Positions 46,091-57,344 of a stretch of DNA of 64,000 bases are shown in pieces. This stretch comes from Neomonachus schauinslandi. Its lineage: Eukaryota; Chordata; Mammalia; Carnivora; Phocidae. Position numbers and translations under genes: made by a program. Location of the stretch: assembly GCF_002201575.2 (NCBI RefSeq), contig NW_025408824.1, forward strand, positions 16,456 through 80,455, given 5' to 3'. Numbering within the stretch: position 1 is the stretch's first letter; each line of letters starts with the position of its first letter. A model generated the notes under the pieces. The model was not told the origin of the DNA, did not search any database, and saw only the letters and a list, made by a program, of their open reading frames with translations.

Positions 46091-47654
46091 GTCTAGTTTG
46101 TCTTGATATAAGTGTTGCTACTCTGACTTTCTTTTGATATCCATTTGCATGATAAATGTTTCCCCAATCCCTGATTTTCAATCTGCTGGTGTCTTTAGGT
46201 CCAAAATGGCTCTCTGTAGGCAGCATATAGATGAGTCTTATTTTTTTATCCATTCTGAAACTCTATGTCATTTAATTGGAGCATTTAGTCCATTAACATT
46301 CAAAGTAATTACAGATAGATATCTATTTATTGCCATTTTATTACTTGTTTCGGATGTTGTTTCTGGATATTTTCTCTGATCCTTTCTTGTCTTTGTCACT
46401 TTTGGTCTCTCCTTTACACTCAGAGTCCCCTTTAATATTTCTTGCAGGGCTGGTTTAATGTTCATGGACTCCTTTAGCTATCTTTTGTCTGGGAAACTCT
46501 TTATCTCCCCCTCTATTCTGAATGATAGACTTGCTAGATAGAGTATTCTTGGCTGCAGATTTTTTTCCCATTCAGCACTTTGAATATATCATGCCATTCT
46601 CTTCTGGCTTGCTCAGTTTCTGTTGTGAAATCTCCAGCTAGCCTTATGGGTTTTCCCTTGTAAGTTACTGATTTCTTTAGTCTTGCTGCTTTTAAGATCT
46701 TTCCTTTATCGTTATATTTTGCAAATGTAATTACAATAGGTCTTGGTGTTGGCCTGCTTTTGTTTATTTTGATAGGAGTTCTTTGCCTCCTGGATCTGAA
46801 TGTCCATTTCCTTCCCCAGATTAGGGAAGTTTTCAGCTATCATTTCTTGAAATAAATTCTCTGCCCTCTTTCTCTCTCTTCTTCTGGTACTAGTATACTG
46901 TGAATGTTATTATGTTTGATGGAGTCACCAAGTTCCTTAAGTCTGTTCTTGTGTTCCATAATTCTTCTTTTTTCTCTTTTGTTCAGCTTTATTATTTTCC
47001 ATTATTTTTTCTTCTAAGTCATGAATCCATTCCTCTGCTTCTTCCAGCCTGCTGTTCATTACATCAAGCCTGTTTCCAATCTCATTTATTGCATTCTTCA
47101 TCTCTGATTATTTTTTAACTCTTTTATCTCTGATAAGGGCTTCACTGTTGTCTTCTATTCTTTTCTCAAGCCCAGTGAGTATCCTTATAATTATTGCTTT
47201 AAATTCTCCATCACACATGTTACTTATATCTGTTTCACTTATATCTCTCACCTTGGCCTTATCTTATTCTTTCATTTGGGATAAATTCCTTCATCTTGGC
47301 ACTTTGACTAAGTCTCTGTCTTCTGCTCTGTGTTAGAAAAGCCAAATATGTTGGCTAATAATAATAATTATTATTCAGGAGTGCTCCTGAAAGTAATGGC
47401 CTCATGAAGAAGAGGTTATGTAGTGCCCAGATCCTGCTGCTTTAGAGAGTGTCTCTAGTGTGTGCTACCTGCATGCTGCTTTGTATTTTGGCTGCTCTAT
47501 CCTTCAGGGCAATCATCTGCAGAGGCTCCTCTTGCCTGTATTGGGCAGTGTTTTGTCCCTGGCCTGAATGTGGCAAGTTTTAACTAGGTGTGCTCTGGTC
47601 TGCTTGTGAAATGAGACGTGACACCAACTCCACCAGAACTGAGGTTCTACAGAA

Positions 47655-48548
47655 CTCTCAGGTTAGGAAACATGGTGTGGGAAGGAGTTTGTGCTGATCT
47701 TCTGGGGGAGGGGCCCACCACAGTGGGACTAAGGCAAGCTTGATTGGGAAGGGCAGTCCTGCCAGAGTGCTGGGCAGTGGGGCTTGGTGTAAGCAAGTTA
47801 GGCAGCTAGTGTCCAAGCTGAGCTGATTCCCTCAGGTGTCTCTGTGTTTATACTGAGGGGTGGGGGAGGGAAATGGCACCAACCAGCTCCTTTTTCCTGA
47901 AGAGGTGTCTTCCTGAATGCTGCCTCTCAGGAAGTGCTCCTAGAATAGTGAATAATCTCCCCACTGTGTGCCCCAGACATTTTTCAGATCACTGTTTCCA
48001 CAATGTTTGCCCCCAGGTTGTTTGCCTGCCTTCTCTCCAAGAGCAGGGTAGTGCCCTCTTGGCTTTATTCCCGACAAGCCTGCTGATCTTTAAAACCCAG
48101 GCTTTAGAGACTTGGTATGTATATGGGCAAGGGGGCCTGCACTGGTCTTCTGGGGGAGGGACCCCCTGCACTGGGACTGAGGCAAGCTTGATTGAGAAGG
48201 GCAGTCCTGCCAGAGTGCTGGGCCATGGGGCTTGGTGTAAGCAAGTTAGGCAGCATATAGATGAGTGTCCAAGCTGAGCTGATTCCCTCAGGTGGCACTG
48301 TGTCTGAGGGAGGGAGGAAAATGTCTCCTGCCAGCTCCCCTATTCCCAGAGGGATGTCTCTGAACATTGCCTCTCAGGGACACTCAGTAGGATGGGCAAA
48401 TAATCTCCCCACAGTGTGCCCCAGGCATTCTTCAAATCACTGTTTCTACACTGTCTGCCCCCAGGGTGTGCCTTCTCTCTAGGAGCAGTGCAGTGTCCTC
48501 CAGGCTCTATCCCAGCCAAGCCTGCTGACCTTTAAAACTCCAGGCTTT
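47655..48548 (-). repeat. Two-unit tandem duplication in the L1 5'UTR (period about 447)
   Basis: Unit A (about 47655-48101) and unit B (about 48102-48548) share GGCAAGCTTGATTG (47733 and 48181), CCTGCCAGAGTGCTGGGC, CAAGCTGAGCTGATTCCCTCA, TAATCTCCCCAC and the CAGGCTTTA end. They are diverged by substitutions and small indels. Tandemly repeated 5'UTR units are known in some mammalian L1 lineages. Confidence 0.85.
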
Positions 48549-48918
48549 AAGTTCTGATCAAGAACTCAAGAATTCAGCCCCTCTCATTCTCCAAGCCAAT
48601 GGCTTTGGGGAAATGTTCTTGTGCATTCCCCTATGTGCTCTTCTCTCACTCTCTTTCTCCACAACAACAGCTCCCTCCCCTCCACAGCACCCACAATCTG
48701 TTTCTCCCCTAGACCACATCTTTGCTCTTCCTACTTTTTTTGATGTGGCCTCTTCTCTTTCTTTAGTTGTGGAGTTTGTTCTGTCAGTGTTCAGGCTGAT
48801 TTCTGGGGTTTTTTTAGGTTGATTTGATAGTTATCTAGCTGTGTTTGTGGGATGAGATGAGCTGGGGTCCTCCTACTTACTGCCATCTTTGATGTCTCTT
48901 CCCATTTCACTGACTTTC

Positions 48919-51039
48919 ATGAAGAAAAGTTGCAACATCATGTGATTTGCTTGTAACTTATTTCCAAAGACAGGAATCCTGAAATCATTAATGAGAAACA
49001 ATATAACCTGGTGGTACACTATTAGGAAAACATGACTACATAAAATCAAAATAAATTTAAACAGAACAAAAGCTAAAGGCACACCTCACTGTTGAGGGAT
49101 GCCAACATGCTGACTACAGTGTATCAATCGTCTGCATGGGTCAGCCAGCAGAGGCAAAGCACCTGCACTCTCAGCTCTGGAGAGTGAGCCCATTGTCCAC
49201 ATCGGAACACTGAGACGATGGATTGTTGGAAGTAGATTTGTGGACCTCCAACTGCTAGGCTAGAATGTTATGATGTTTTTAGTCATGTCACCTTTGTCGA
49301 GAACTCATCTTACTATATGTTATCAATACAATTAGTAGGAATTAAAATACGAATGTATCAATGGATCACAAATCACAGTAAGAATATGTAGAGCATATAT
49401 TTGATATATACAATAATATTTACATGGAGCATATAGTAAATGAGCTTCAGTTGATGTGTTGTGCAGTGCTCAGGGAGGAACATCAGCAAGCACCATTTGG
49501 TGCCAGGACTCATGGGCAGAATGATAAATGATCCAGGAGATGCTGGTTCCTTGGCCTCCTCTGAAAGTCACAGAAAGTCACATTCTGCTGCCGACGGTCT
49601 GGTCAGTGGGCACATCAGCTTCTGCTGCAAGAAGCAGTCTGTGTGGTGATTTGGCTCATGAACCTCCTCCCCCTGTTCCTCTCTCTGTCTCCTATTCTTC
49701 TGCCTCTTAGACCCTGAGACCTGGGTGCAGAGAGTTCCATTTCCTGGCATTGGTTACATGACATGTAGTTTTCATGTAACCATGATACCATGACACACTG
49801 TTTCTGAGTTATTTCAGTAAATGGGTTCTATTTGGTGTGTAGGATATTATCGAGTTTGTCAGGAAGCTTCTCAAAAAGCTCTATGGGGTTTGCATGTGAA
49901 GTCACAGGAGCCGATTCAGGAATAAAGTGATATGACTGTTTGCTCCCAATTACTGAATTCAGACAATTTAATCTGTGATCAGTGTTTTAAATGAACTATC
50001 TTTTCCCCACCCCCAGATTTTACTCAACTGTATGAACGTGTCCATTCGATCTAGAGATTCCTCTTTTGCCTGGCACATCCATGGGAGGCTGTCCTTATCT
50101 CTTCACAAAGATTCTAAATGGTTTTGCCTTTTCATCCTCCTTAGGACTCAGAAGGCTATCTACATTTGTGTGAAGGACCTATGTGATGGAATTGTGGACA
50201 GCCTTGTCATCAGAGGTGTCCCTTGTGGCCCTCCTCCCCCATCCCATCGCCTTGCCTCCTATGTAGTCTGCCTTATCATAGGTTTTAGTGCCCTGTGGAT
50301 CCTGTGAACATCTGGGAAATAGGTGACTCACCTTTTTGAGCCATCTGGTATTCACAATGACTCACCATCACCCTGCAAGGGATGTTTGCTCCCATTATCT
50401 CAAAGGCTGTTGTGGCTCACAAACAAGCAATGCGGCCACTTGATTATTGTCTGCTCTTAAAACTTACCCTCATCCCTAGGGGATGTCTCCAGCCCTTGGG
50501 GTGACCCAGCCTAAGCCTTCTGCTATGGACCAGGGCATCATTATCCATACCAGTTTGCATACATGACTTCCAGCAAGTATCACTTAGCTCAGGAACTGCG
50601 GGCAAAGTTTAACTAGGTGTACAGTTCCCAAGTTCAGGCATCCCAAAGATGGTCCTCAAGGCACTGTGCATGTAGGCTCTCAGAAAGAAGCCTCACTGCC
50701 TTGTTGCTGTCTCAGAGTGCTATTCTAAGCCGGGAACGAATGTACTGGTTTCAAGCTTTCTGTTTAGGGGAGTGCTAGCAGTACCAGTTCCCCAGCATCT
50801 GGACACTTGATTGCTTGGAAATTGAACTTGGGCAGGACACCAAGACTGCTGGAAGAGGGAGGCCCGGGACTTGGCTTTGTAGGGACAACCTAGAGATGCC
50901 TCCTGGGATCATACACAGGAAAATCCTGCTTTCCTCTCTGCAGTCTTTGAAGTAGGAAATGCTGTTTGTAAGGCACTTGTTAAAAATATGCTTATCACCC
51001 CAGCATCAAAATTGACAACCTATGTATTTCTGAAATTAT
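48919..51039. other. Unique non-coding sequence
   Basis: About 2.1 kb without a recognised gene. 49960-50300 has a 110-codon frame (49975-50307) with a hydrophobic middle but no domain, no start context and no conserved neighbours; I treat it as chance. 50330-50480 may contain a reverse MIR remnant. Confidence 0.4.
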
Positions 51040-52500
51040 AATTTTTACCCTTGGTCTTCTTCTAAGGATAAAATGTCCCTGCTTCTGCCAGAGGCCAATT
51101 ACTCTTCTCATGCTGTAGGTCCTAGTCCATACTGCCTCCTCATGGAGGTTTCTTCATGATTATGCAGTTTCTCTTCTGCACTCCTAATTCCTTCCTCTCC
51201 GTAAGATTATCCTCATCCTCCCACAAACAAGACCCAATATACCCAGTCTTTAAAAAGTGAAATAAAATTTAAAATACCATCACCTCGCATTCTTTTCCAA
51301 TTCCCAATCCTATTCTGGATGCCTTTCCTCAACGAAACTTCCTGAAATCTCTGCCTGCTCACCTTCTCTGTTCTTTGGCCAGGTCACTCCCTGACACTGC
51401 TCCTCTCCAGGTCTCCAGACACATCCATGTTGTCAACTCCATGGACCTCTGAGCTCTTCTTTAGCAATATCTCAACAACTTTCATCAGAAAAACCTCCCC
51501 TTCATCTCTTGGCCTCTAGAACACCACATTTTCTGCCTCCTATCTAGCTATTTCTTGTTCTTTCTTGTTCTTCTTCTCTGGTGCCTCTAAATGATGACCA
51601 TTCCTCAAGGTCCCATTCTGAGTTCTCTTTCCTCCTCTAAATATGTTCTCTTGTTGGGTGTCTCTATTCATTGATCCTATATCCCCCCGAGGGTCAATGA
51701 GTCAGGCTGTTCCTAACCCATGCTCATTGGTACATGGCTAGTTTTACAAAATCCAGTTACAGAATAATTTTTGCTTACTAGATTAACGTCATTGTCATGT
51801 TCAGAAGGTGAATAAAAGAATGATGTAAGACAGGGTCAGAGCATGTAGCACTTTAAGTACAAACTGTAACTAATCCCAACTTTTCTCTTGGACTAGATTC
51901 TATATCTAACTTAAACTTTTCAAATAGATGTCTAACTAATATTTCCAAATCCAACCTCTAGAATCATACATCCAATTGCCTAATTGTTGATACAAATATC
52001 TAACAGGCATCTCAATTTTAACACTCTTTATTCCCTTGCTTCCAAAATCATTTCCACCTTCAGATTTCCACATGTCCGTAAGTGGATCAAGTTGATCAAG
52101 CTAAAAATCGAGACTTTTCACATTATTTCTTCTTTTTTGTTGACTTCCTGAAGTTATACATTCCCAGGTTAAGGATGTTGGAAGGAAAAGCAGAAGTGCC
52201 GACTAGCTCACTAACACACATCCCAACCTGTCATTTCCATTCTTAACACTGTTACTTCGTTCAGGCACTTCCATATCTCGCCTGTGCTATAAACACAACC
52301 CCTTAGCTGGCCTCTGCTCAGCTCTTCCCCATTCTGGGTGCTCTCAACTTAGCAGCCAAGTGAACTTTGAAAACCACACGACACATGTCACGACATTCTC
52401 ATGCTTGAAACTTTTAGCTGGCTTATCATCAGTTTTAGAAAAAAAATTGAATTCCTTTGACTTGCTTATGAAGTGCTACATGCTCTGACCCTGTCTCATA
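51040..52500 (+). mobile_element. L2 LINE copies, long, diverged
   Basis: Pyrimidine-rich sense L2 sequence: CTTCTCTGGTGCCTCTAAATG and CATTCCTCAAGGTCCCATTC, then TCTAACAGGCATCTCAATTTTA, TTAGCTGGCTTATCATCAG and ACATGCTCTGACCCTGTCTC. It is interrupted at 51661-51863 by an inverted copy of 52462-52664. More than one L2 copy may be present. Confidence 0.55.
51661..51863 (+). repeat. Inverted duplication, left arm
   Basis: About 200 bp whose reverse complement recurs at 52462-52664 with roughly 85% identity by eye. Both arms share, for example, GTCATGTTCAGAAG and GACAGGGTCAGAGCATGTAG. It lies between sense L2 stretches but has the opposite orientation to L2 at its right end. Confidence 0.9.
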
Positions 52501-52664
52501 CCATTCTCTTATTCGTCTTCTGAACATGACAGTGAAATTAATCTATTAAGCAAAATTATTGTATCACTGGATTTTCTAAAGCTAGCCAAGTACCAATGAG
52601 CATAGTTTAGGAACAGTCTGACTCATTAATCTTCTGGGGGATATACGATCACTGGCTATAGAGA
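52462..52664 (-). repeat. Inverted duplication, right arm
   Basis: Partner of 51661-51863. Its left part continues the sense L2 without a break, and its right part is non-L2 sequence. That suggests this is the original locus and the left arm is the copy. Confidence 0.9.
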
Positions 52665-53129
52665 TCATGGTGCCCTCATAAAAAAGGCAGTTTTACTACC
52701 CACCCCCACCCTGCTAGGTGTTCAGATTATGAGCCACCTTTGGATGTTACTATGACCTTTCAAAACTAATAGTTTATCCTCCTTCATTGAAGCATGTAAT
52801 CACTTTAGACAGAATTTTGTATCAGAAACCTCCCCAGAGAGAAGACTTCTACCTCTGTTCTGTCTTCATCCGAACAGACTCAGCCAGACTCTTAAGAAAG
52901 CTGACAGGAAACTGAAATCTCCCATGGAACCGCCACTGCTGGAAAGTGCTTATCCTTTTAACGGCATGTTGATTCTTGTGACGTCAAGAACATAAAAAGT
53001 TATTGGCTGTTTTGTCAGGCATGACTCTAACCACTTCATGTCCAGTCTTTGGGAATCCACCTAAAACCATCCACACAATACTTGACTCATAATGTTCTGG
53101 CAATATCAGATATTATTGTGAAAAACAAA
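52665..53129. other. Unique non-coding sequence
   Basis: No gene or repeat is recognised. Confidence 0.45.
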
Positions 53130-53290
53130 TCGCTGTGTCAATCCGGTGAGGTAAGTACTTTATCTCCCACACTTTGCAGAAAGGAAATGGGGACTTACAG
53201 AGCATGGAAATTTATTTTTATTCATAAGTTTGGTAATTAGCAGATCTAGTACTTCTTAAACCAAGGCAAACTGACTCCAGGGTTCTAGCT
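53130..53290 (-). mobile_element. MIR fragment
   Basis: GTGAGGTAAGTACTTTATCTC, CACTTTGCAGAAAGGAAATGGGG and TAATTAGCAGATCTAGTACTTC, with CAAACTGACTCCAGG, match a reversed MIR core and tRNA end. Confidence 0.6.
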
Positions 53291-53679
53291 CTGGTCATGG
53301 CAGAATGGCCTGATTTAATACTCTCTGTGTCCTTTCACCATGCAAAGATGATTACTTAATGCATTTGCCACATTTTATTTTCAGGTGCATGAGATCCCCC
53401 CCCCCTTACTAGCTCTGAAGCTTGGAGATGCTGACTTCCTGAAACTTGGACCTTGTTAAAAAAAGTGGGGTCTGATGCCTAGTTGCTCAGTAAGCATTTG
53501 CTAGAGGAACAAATGGAAATGCTGGTACATTTGGCATGCATATCACTGAAGACCAAAGGAGAATGAGCTGTGTTAGCTACTGCACAGTACCATCCCCCAA
53601 AATGGAGGCAAGTATGTGTTTTTCATTCTAAATAGTTTCTATAATAATTCTCAGGCTAACTCACATAGCATGCATGTGT
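53291..53679. other. Unique non-coding sequence
   Basis: Contains a C10 run at 53396-53405. No gene is seen. Confidence 0.45.
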
Positions 53680-53890
53680 CAGGATTTGCGGTAAGTGGTC
53701 ATATATTAACTCGTACATTCTCTAAATAATTCTCTAGGGGCAGCCTTTATTATTATCCTCATTTTGCATCTGCAGAAGCTGAGACAGGAGCTCATGCAGC
53801 AACTTGTCTAAGACCATGATAGTCAACAGGGGAGGCGAGTGTCAAACCCAGGCAGCCAGGTTCTGTGTCCACTTCTCACCTAGCTGGCTG
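53680..53890 (-). mobile_element. MIR, near full length
   Basis: ATATTAACTCGTACATTCTC, TTATTATTATCCTCATTTTGC, GCAGAAGCTGAGACAGGAGC and GTGTCAAACCCAGGCAGCCAG follow the reversed MIR order. This is one of the better-preserved MIRs in the window. Confidence 0.85.
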
Positions 53891-54381
53891 GGCTGCCTCT
53901 GTGGAGCTGGATGTCTCCTGTAAATGCAGGGAAATTCTATCCCTAGAAATTAGGTGAGAACGAAAATCTAGCTGGCCAGAAATTATGATAATTAATGTCA
54001 CAAGAAATTTTAAATAGTTCTTAAGACAGAGAAAGAGGTGCTCATCTCCCTAAATCTTGTAGTGAGCACAATGGATTTCCCACCTGCCAAGAGTTAAGTC
54101 TCTGTGAACTTGTAACAGATTACATGATTAGTCTGCTCTCCTTGAGTAGATTCACCATTTCCAAGGAAACAAACCGACACTGATGGTGAAATTTAAAGCA
54201 TGTAGCCACATATTACATGTTGCTTTCATACACAGGTATGGAGAAAGACAGACTCAATTTAAAACATATTGAGGGATAAAATTTTTGCTGGGGATGAATT
54301 TTATATGGTGCCCAGCAAGGAAGGAACACACAGCACCTGACATTTTCTTAGCCATTCTTTCCACAAAGGATCTTGAGATTC
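53891..54381. other. Unique non-coding sequence
   Basis: Nothing recognisable. Confidence 0.45.
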
Positions 54382-54398
54382 AGAAACAGCTACTGCAG

Positions 54399-54587
54399 GG
54401 ACACCTCAGTCAGTTAAGCATCTGCCTTCAGCTCAGGCCATGATCCCAGGGTCCTGGGATTGAGTCCCACATCAGGCTCCTTGCTCAGGGGAGAGCCTGC
54501 TTCTTCCTCTGTCTGCCGCTCCCCCTGCTTATGCTCATGCCCTCTCTCTCTCTCTGACAAATAAATAAAAAAAATCTTAAAAAAAAA
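54399..54587 (+). mobile_element. CAN-SINE with deleted A-box half
   Basis: The copy lies between exact 17-bp duplications (AGAAACAGCTACTGCAG, 54382-54398 and 54588-54604). The head reads GGGACACCTCAGTCAGTTAAG, lacking the eight bases TGGGTGGC that include the first half of the pol III A box. The body and AAATAAATAAAAAAAATCTTA tail are normal. Confidence 0.96.
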
Positions 54588-54604
54588 AGAAACAGCTACT
54601 GCAG

Positions 54605-55378
54605 AACTGCATATGTATATGTATATTCTCTCTATGTATTCCTCGATGCACTAGTAATTCTTACAATACAGCATTTATTAAAAATAATTTCTTAGATATA
54701 AGATCTCTTGAATTGTATTTTATTCACAATAAAGTAGATATGATTTTAATATTCAAAATATTCAAAGCATAAAGATTAGGAAGAAAGGAAGAGAATGTTC
54801 TACATAAAAAAAATCCCCATGTGAATATAATGTATTCATAGTTTTGGCAATTATACACAGAACCTCTGGAATACACCTACACGACAGATGTTATACAATG
54901 TTTTGCTTGTTACAAGCATAACTGAGTACAATACAAAATGTATATCATTAGATAGAAGACAGAAAAATGATAATGTGCTCCTTAACCAAAACAACAGTAT
55001 GTTTGAAATTATTTATATATTTACCTTTATATATCTAAATTCTTGTGATTGTCAGAGGCTGTGTTCTCTTTTATGTTTTAGATTTTTTTTCCATTTATGA
55101 GTCTATCATCATGGGACTTGAATAGCTGAAATAAAGGAAGATTCATGGCGAAATCTTAGTGATGTAATTCAATAAACCAAATAACAAAGTTCATCTGACT
55201 CTAATGTAATTTATGCAGAATTGTTACTGTTCATAAAAGGATCCTTGTTCACATAGACATAAATAAATGTGATAAATATAATTTACAATACTTTGATAGC
55301 CCACGTTTAGTATTTCAAAGTTCAAATGGAACAAAGAGAAAAGACAGAGACACAGAGAGAGAAGTTAAAAAAGCACAC
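54605..55378. other. Unique AT-rich non-coding sequence
   Basis: No gene is seen. The 70-codon frame at 54888-55100 has a hydrophobic end but no other support. Confidence 0.45.
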
Positions 55379-55389
55379 TGGTCTTTCTT

Positions 55390-55513
55390 TTTTTTTTTTT
55401 AAAGATTTTATTTATTTATTTGAGAGAGAGAATGAGAGAGAGAGAACACCTGAGAGGGGATAGGGTCAGAGGACGAAGCAGACTCCCTGCCGAGCAGGGA
55501 GCCCGATGCCGGA
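55390..55513 (-). mobile_element. 5'-truncated CAN-SINE
   Basis: The tail and body are present (TTTATTTATTTATTTGAGAG to GCAGACTCCCTGCCGAGCAGG), but the tRNA-like head is cut off at GAGCCCGATGCCGGA. The flanks are TGGTCTTTCTT at 55379-55389 and TGGTCTTTGTTTCTT from 55514. This is conventional 5' truncation during reverse transcription. Confidence 0.92.
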
Positions 55514-55799
55514 TGGTCTTTGTTTCTTATGAACAACTATTTCAGGCCCGTTGCCTTCTTCCTTGTCGCTTCCGTAACCACACTCAGGAGGACAACCCTT
55601 GGACTTGAGGCAAACCTCATTCCGGTTAAGGCGCTGTCTCCCTAGGTGGCTGAAGCTAAGTCTGCTTGAGTCTGTGAGGGGTGGCAGGAGGAAATAGGGG
55701 GAAGAACGAGAATAAGAAATTGTGTTTTAGCAAATGTCAGTTGAACATGAAAATAAAAATACTTGTCAGATTTTCAAAAAAAAAAAAAAAAGAGATCCA
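55514..55799. other. Unique non-coding sequence ending in poly(A)
   Basis: A GC-richer stretch, CTTGTCGCTTCCGTAACCAC and after, ends in an A16 run at 55777-55792. This could be a small retrocopy, but I do not recognise a parent gene. Confidence 0.3.
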
Positions 55800-56060
55800 A
55801 GCAATGTTTAGGCCAACAGGAATATATAAGCTTAAATAAATTTTATATATAGGCATATGCATATACATATATAAAATCAAATGTATTTACATATATAAAT
55901 TATATATAATACATAATTATATAACAGATAATATAGTATAAATTATGATTATTGTTATGTATGATATGTGGTGAATGATATACAATTATATTTGTATAAT
56001 TACATATTTAATAATTTGATTATATATTGCAAAAAGCAAAATTTTACCTCTGTATCATAA
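55800..56060. repeat. AT-rich low-complexity tract
   Basis: Over 80% A and T, with many overlapping ATATAT and TTATAA units and short self-complementary stretches. Confidence 0.8.
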
Positions 56061-56115
56061 ATTATCAATATAGAGATACTGACATTTTATACTATCATAT
56101 TACATTAAAGAGTTT

Positions 56116-56316
56116 TTTTTTTAGGAGAGAGAGTGTGAGAGCATGAAGGCTAGAGGCAGGAAGAAGGGGCAGAAAGAGAGGGAGAGAGAGAATCCCAAGC
56201 AGGCTCCATGCCTGGCGCAGAGCCCTACATGGGGCTTGATCTCACCACCCTGAGATCATGACCTGAGCTGAAATCAAGAGTCAGACACTCAACTGACTGA
56301 GCCACCCAGGGGCCCC
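56116..56316 (-). mobile_element. Older CAN-SINE
   Basis: Reverse copy: T tail, GGAGAGAGAGAATCCCAAGCAGG, CATGGGGCTTGATCTCACC, CTGAGCTGAAATCAAGAGTC and a GAGCCACCCAGGGGCCCC head. The duplication TACATTAAAGAGTTT (56101-56115) against TATATTAAAGAATTT (56317-56331) has diverged. Confidence 0.94.
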
Positions 56317-56331
56317 TATATTAAAGAATTT

Positions 56332-57069
56332 AATTTAAATTCTGCACTCACATCCTGGATGTCAGTGAGCTCATCGAGTATGCGTCCTTTCCATGTGTTG
56401 CCCATCTGCTGCCCTTCATAGCACATCTTTCCAACTTCCATCCAAGTTATGTGAGAGGCACAATTTTGGGGGTCCACATATGATGCTGTTACTGAAGATT
56501 TTTTCTCAAGCCACCAGAACTGATCCCTGTACCACTAAGACTATTGTCATTTTCGCTCTATAAGTGTAAATTCATATGCTCCATAATGTGAGTATTGACT
56601 GTGTTACTTTTCAAAATATGCTAAAGTATTGTTGATAATGACATACAACACCTGGAATTATGAGCTTCTCCCAAGAAAAAGGTCATAAATGTGTATTCAA
56701 AGGCTTTGTCTCATTTTTCCTGGAAATTTAGGTGGCCTTTGCAAGGACTCGGAGCTATCAGCGATTGAAGTAATTTCAAGACATAGGTCTTCCTTGAAAT
56801 AGCGTGTTGTGGTTAAGAATAAATCATTGAAAAAGTGCCTGTAATGTAAGAGACTTGTTTGGACCCAAATACTAGCTGACTTTCTTTTCTGAGAGATAAT
56901 TTTAGGAAAATATCACTTTTTATTTAGTCACCTATGATTAAGTTTTCTTTACCATGCTACAGAAAATTCAGCCAAGCAGAGGATCATTTATAGTTAGATA
57001 CATTCAGCACTTGGCACTTCTCTTGCTGTGAACTGGTTTCATCAGATGTCTTCCTAATAGTCTGCTCAC
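56332..57069. other. Unique non-coding sequence
   Basis: No gene or repeat is recognised. Confidence 0.45.
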
Positions 57070-57172
57070 AAGCATTTACTGATACCCATTCTGTGCTAGG
57101 CCTGTGTCAGCACATGGATGCTGGAAAACATACAGACACTGTCCCTGCCCTCATGGAGCCTGGGGCCTGGCA
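57070..57172 (-). mobile_element. L2 LINE 3' end fragment
   Basis: CAAGCATTTACTGATACCCAT, TCTGTGCTAGGCCTGTGTCAG and ACTGTCCCTGCCCTCATGGAG are the L2 3' end in reverse. Confidence 0.75.
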
Positions 57173-57208
57173 GGAAAAAAAAAAGAAAAAGAAAAAGAAA
57201 AAGAAACA
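57173..57208. repeat. (AAAAAG)n repeat
   Basis: An A-rich run leads into four AAAAAG units directly after the L2 fragment. Confidence 0.85.
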
Positions 57209-57344
57209 AGCACTGAATACAGCATCATCATTATTTGAGTAAATACCCATGGAAAGAAAAGTGCAGAGAAAACGTATAGGGTCCCGGGGGATGATTGATC
57301 AGAGAGATTTAACCTAGCCTTGGGGATTCAGGACAATTATTAGC

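Larger units (their letters stand above)
45692..48903 (-). mobile_element. Rearranged L1 LINE with complete 5' end
   Basis: This is one insertion bounded by an imperfect duplication: ATTTCACTGACCTTT at 45681-45695 against ATTTCACTGACTTTC at 48904-48918. From right to left it has the carnivore L1 5' terminus (GGGAAGAGACATCAAAGATGG on the minus strand), a roughly 1.5-kb 5'UTR with a tandem duplication, degraded ORF1 (about 46370-47340) and the start of ORF2 (about 46091-46320, encoding a LNVNGLNAPIK motif). Next comes an inverted piece of the ORF2 reverse-transcriptase region (45808-46090), then the 3' terminal about 110 bp with its poly(T) at 45692. Most of ORF2 is missing. No open frame is intact, so the element is dead. 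Frames at 46062-48482 are L1 remnants, not genes. Confidence 0.85.

Noticed and set aside
47873..48482. Overlapping frames of 134 and 73 codons
   Set aside because: Both lie in the 5'UTR tandem units of the antisense L1, which is GC-rich and non-coding.
49975..50307. 110-codon frame with a hydrophobic region
   Set aside because: There is no recognised family, no exon-like boundaries and no second exon nearby. Its length is within chance expectation for 64 kb and six frames.
55800..56060. AT-rich tract as a replication origin or matrix attachment region
   Set aside because: Base composition alone is not evidence; no defined sequence motif distinguishes it from other low-complexity DNA.
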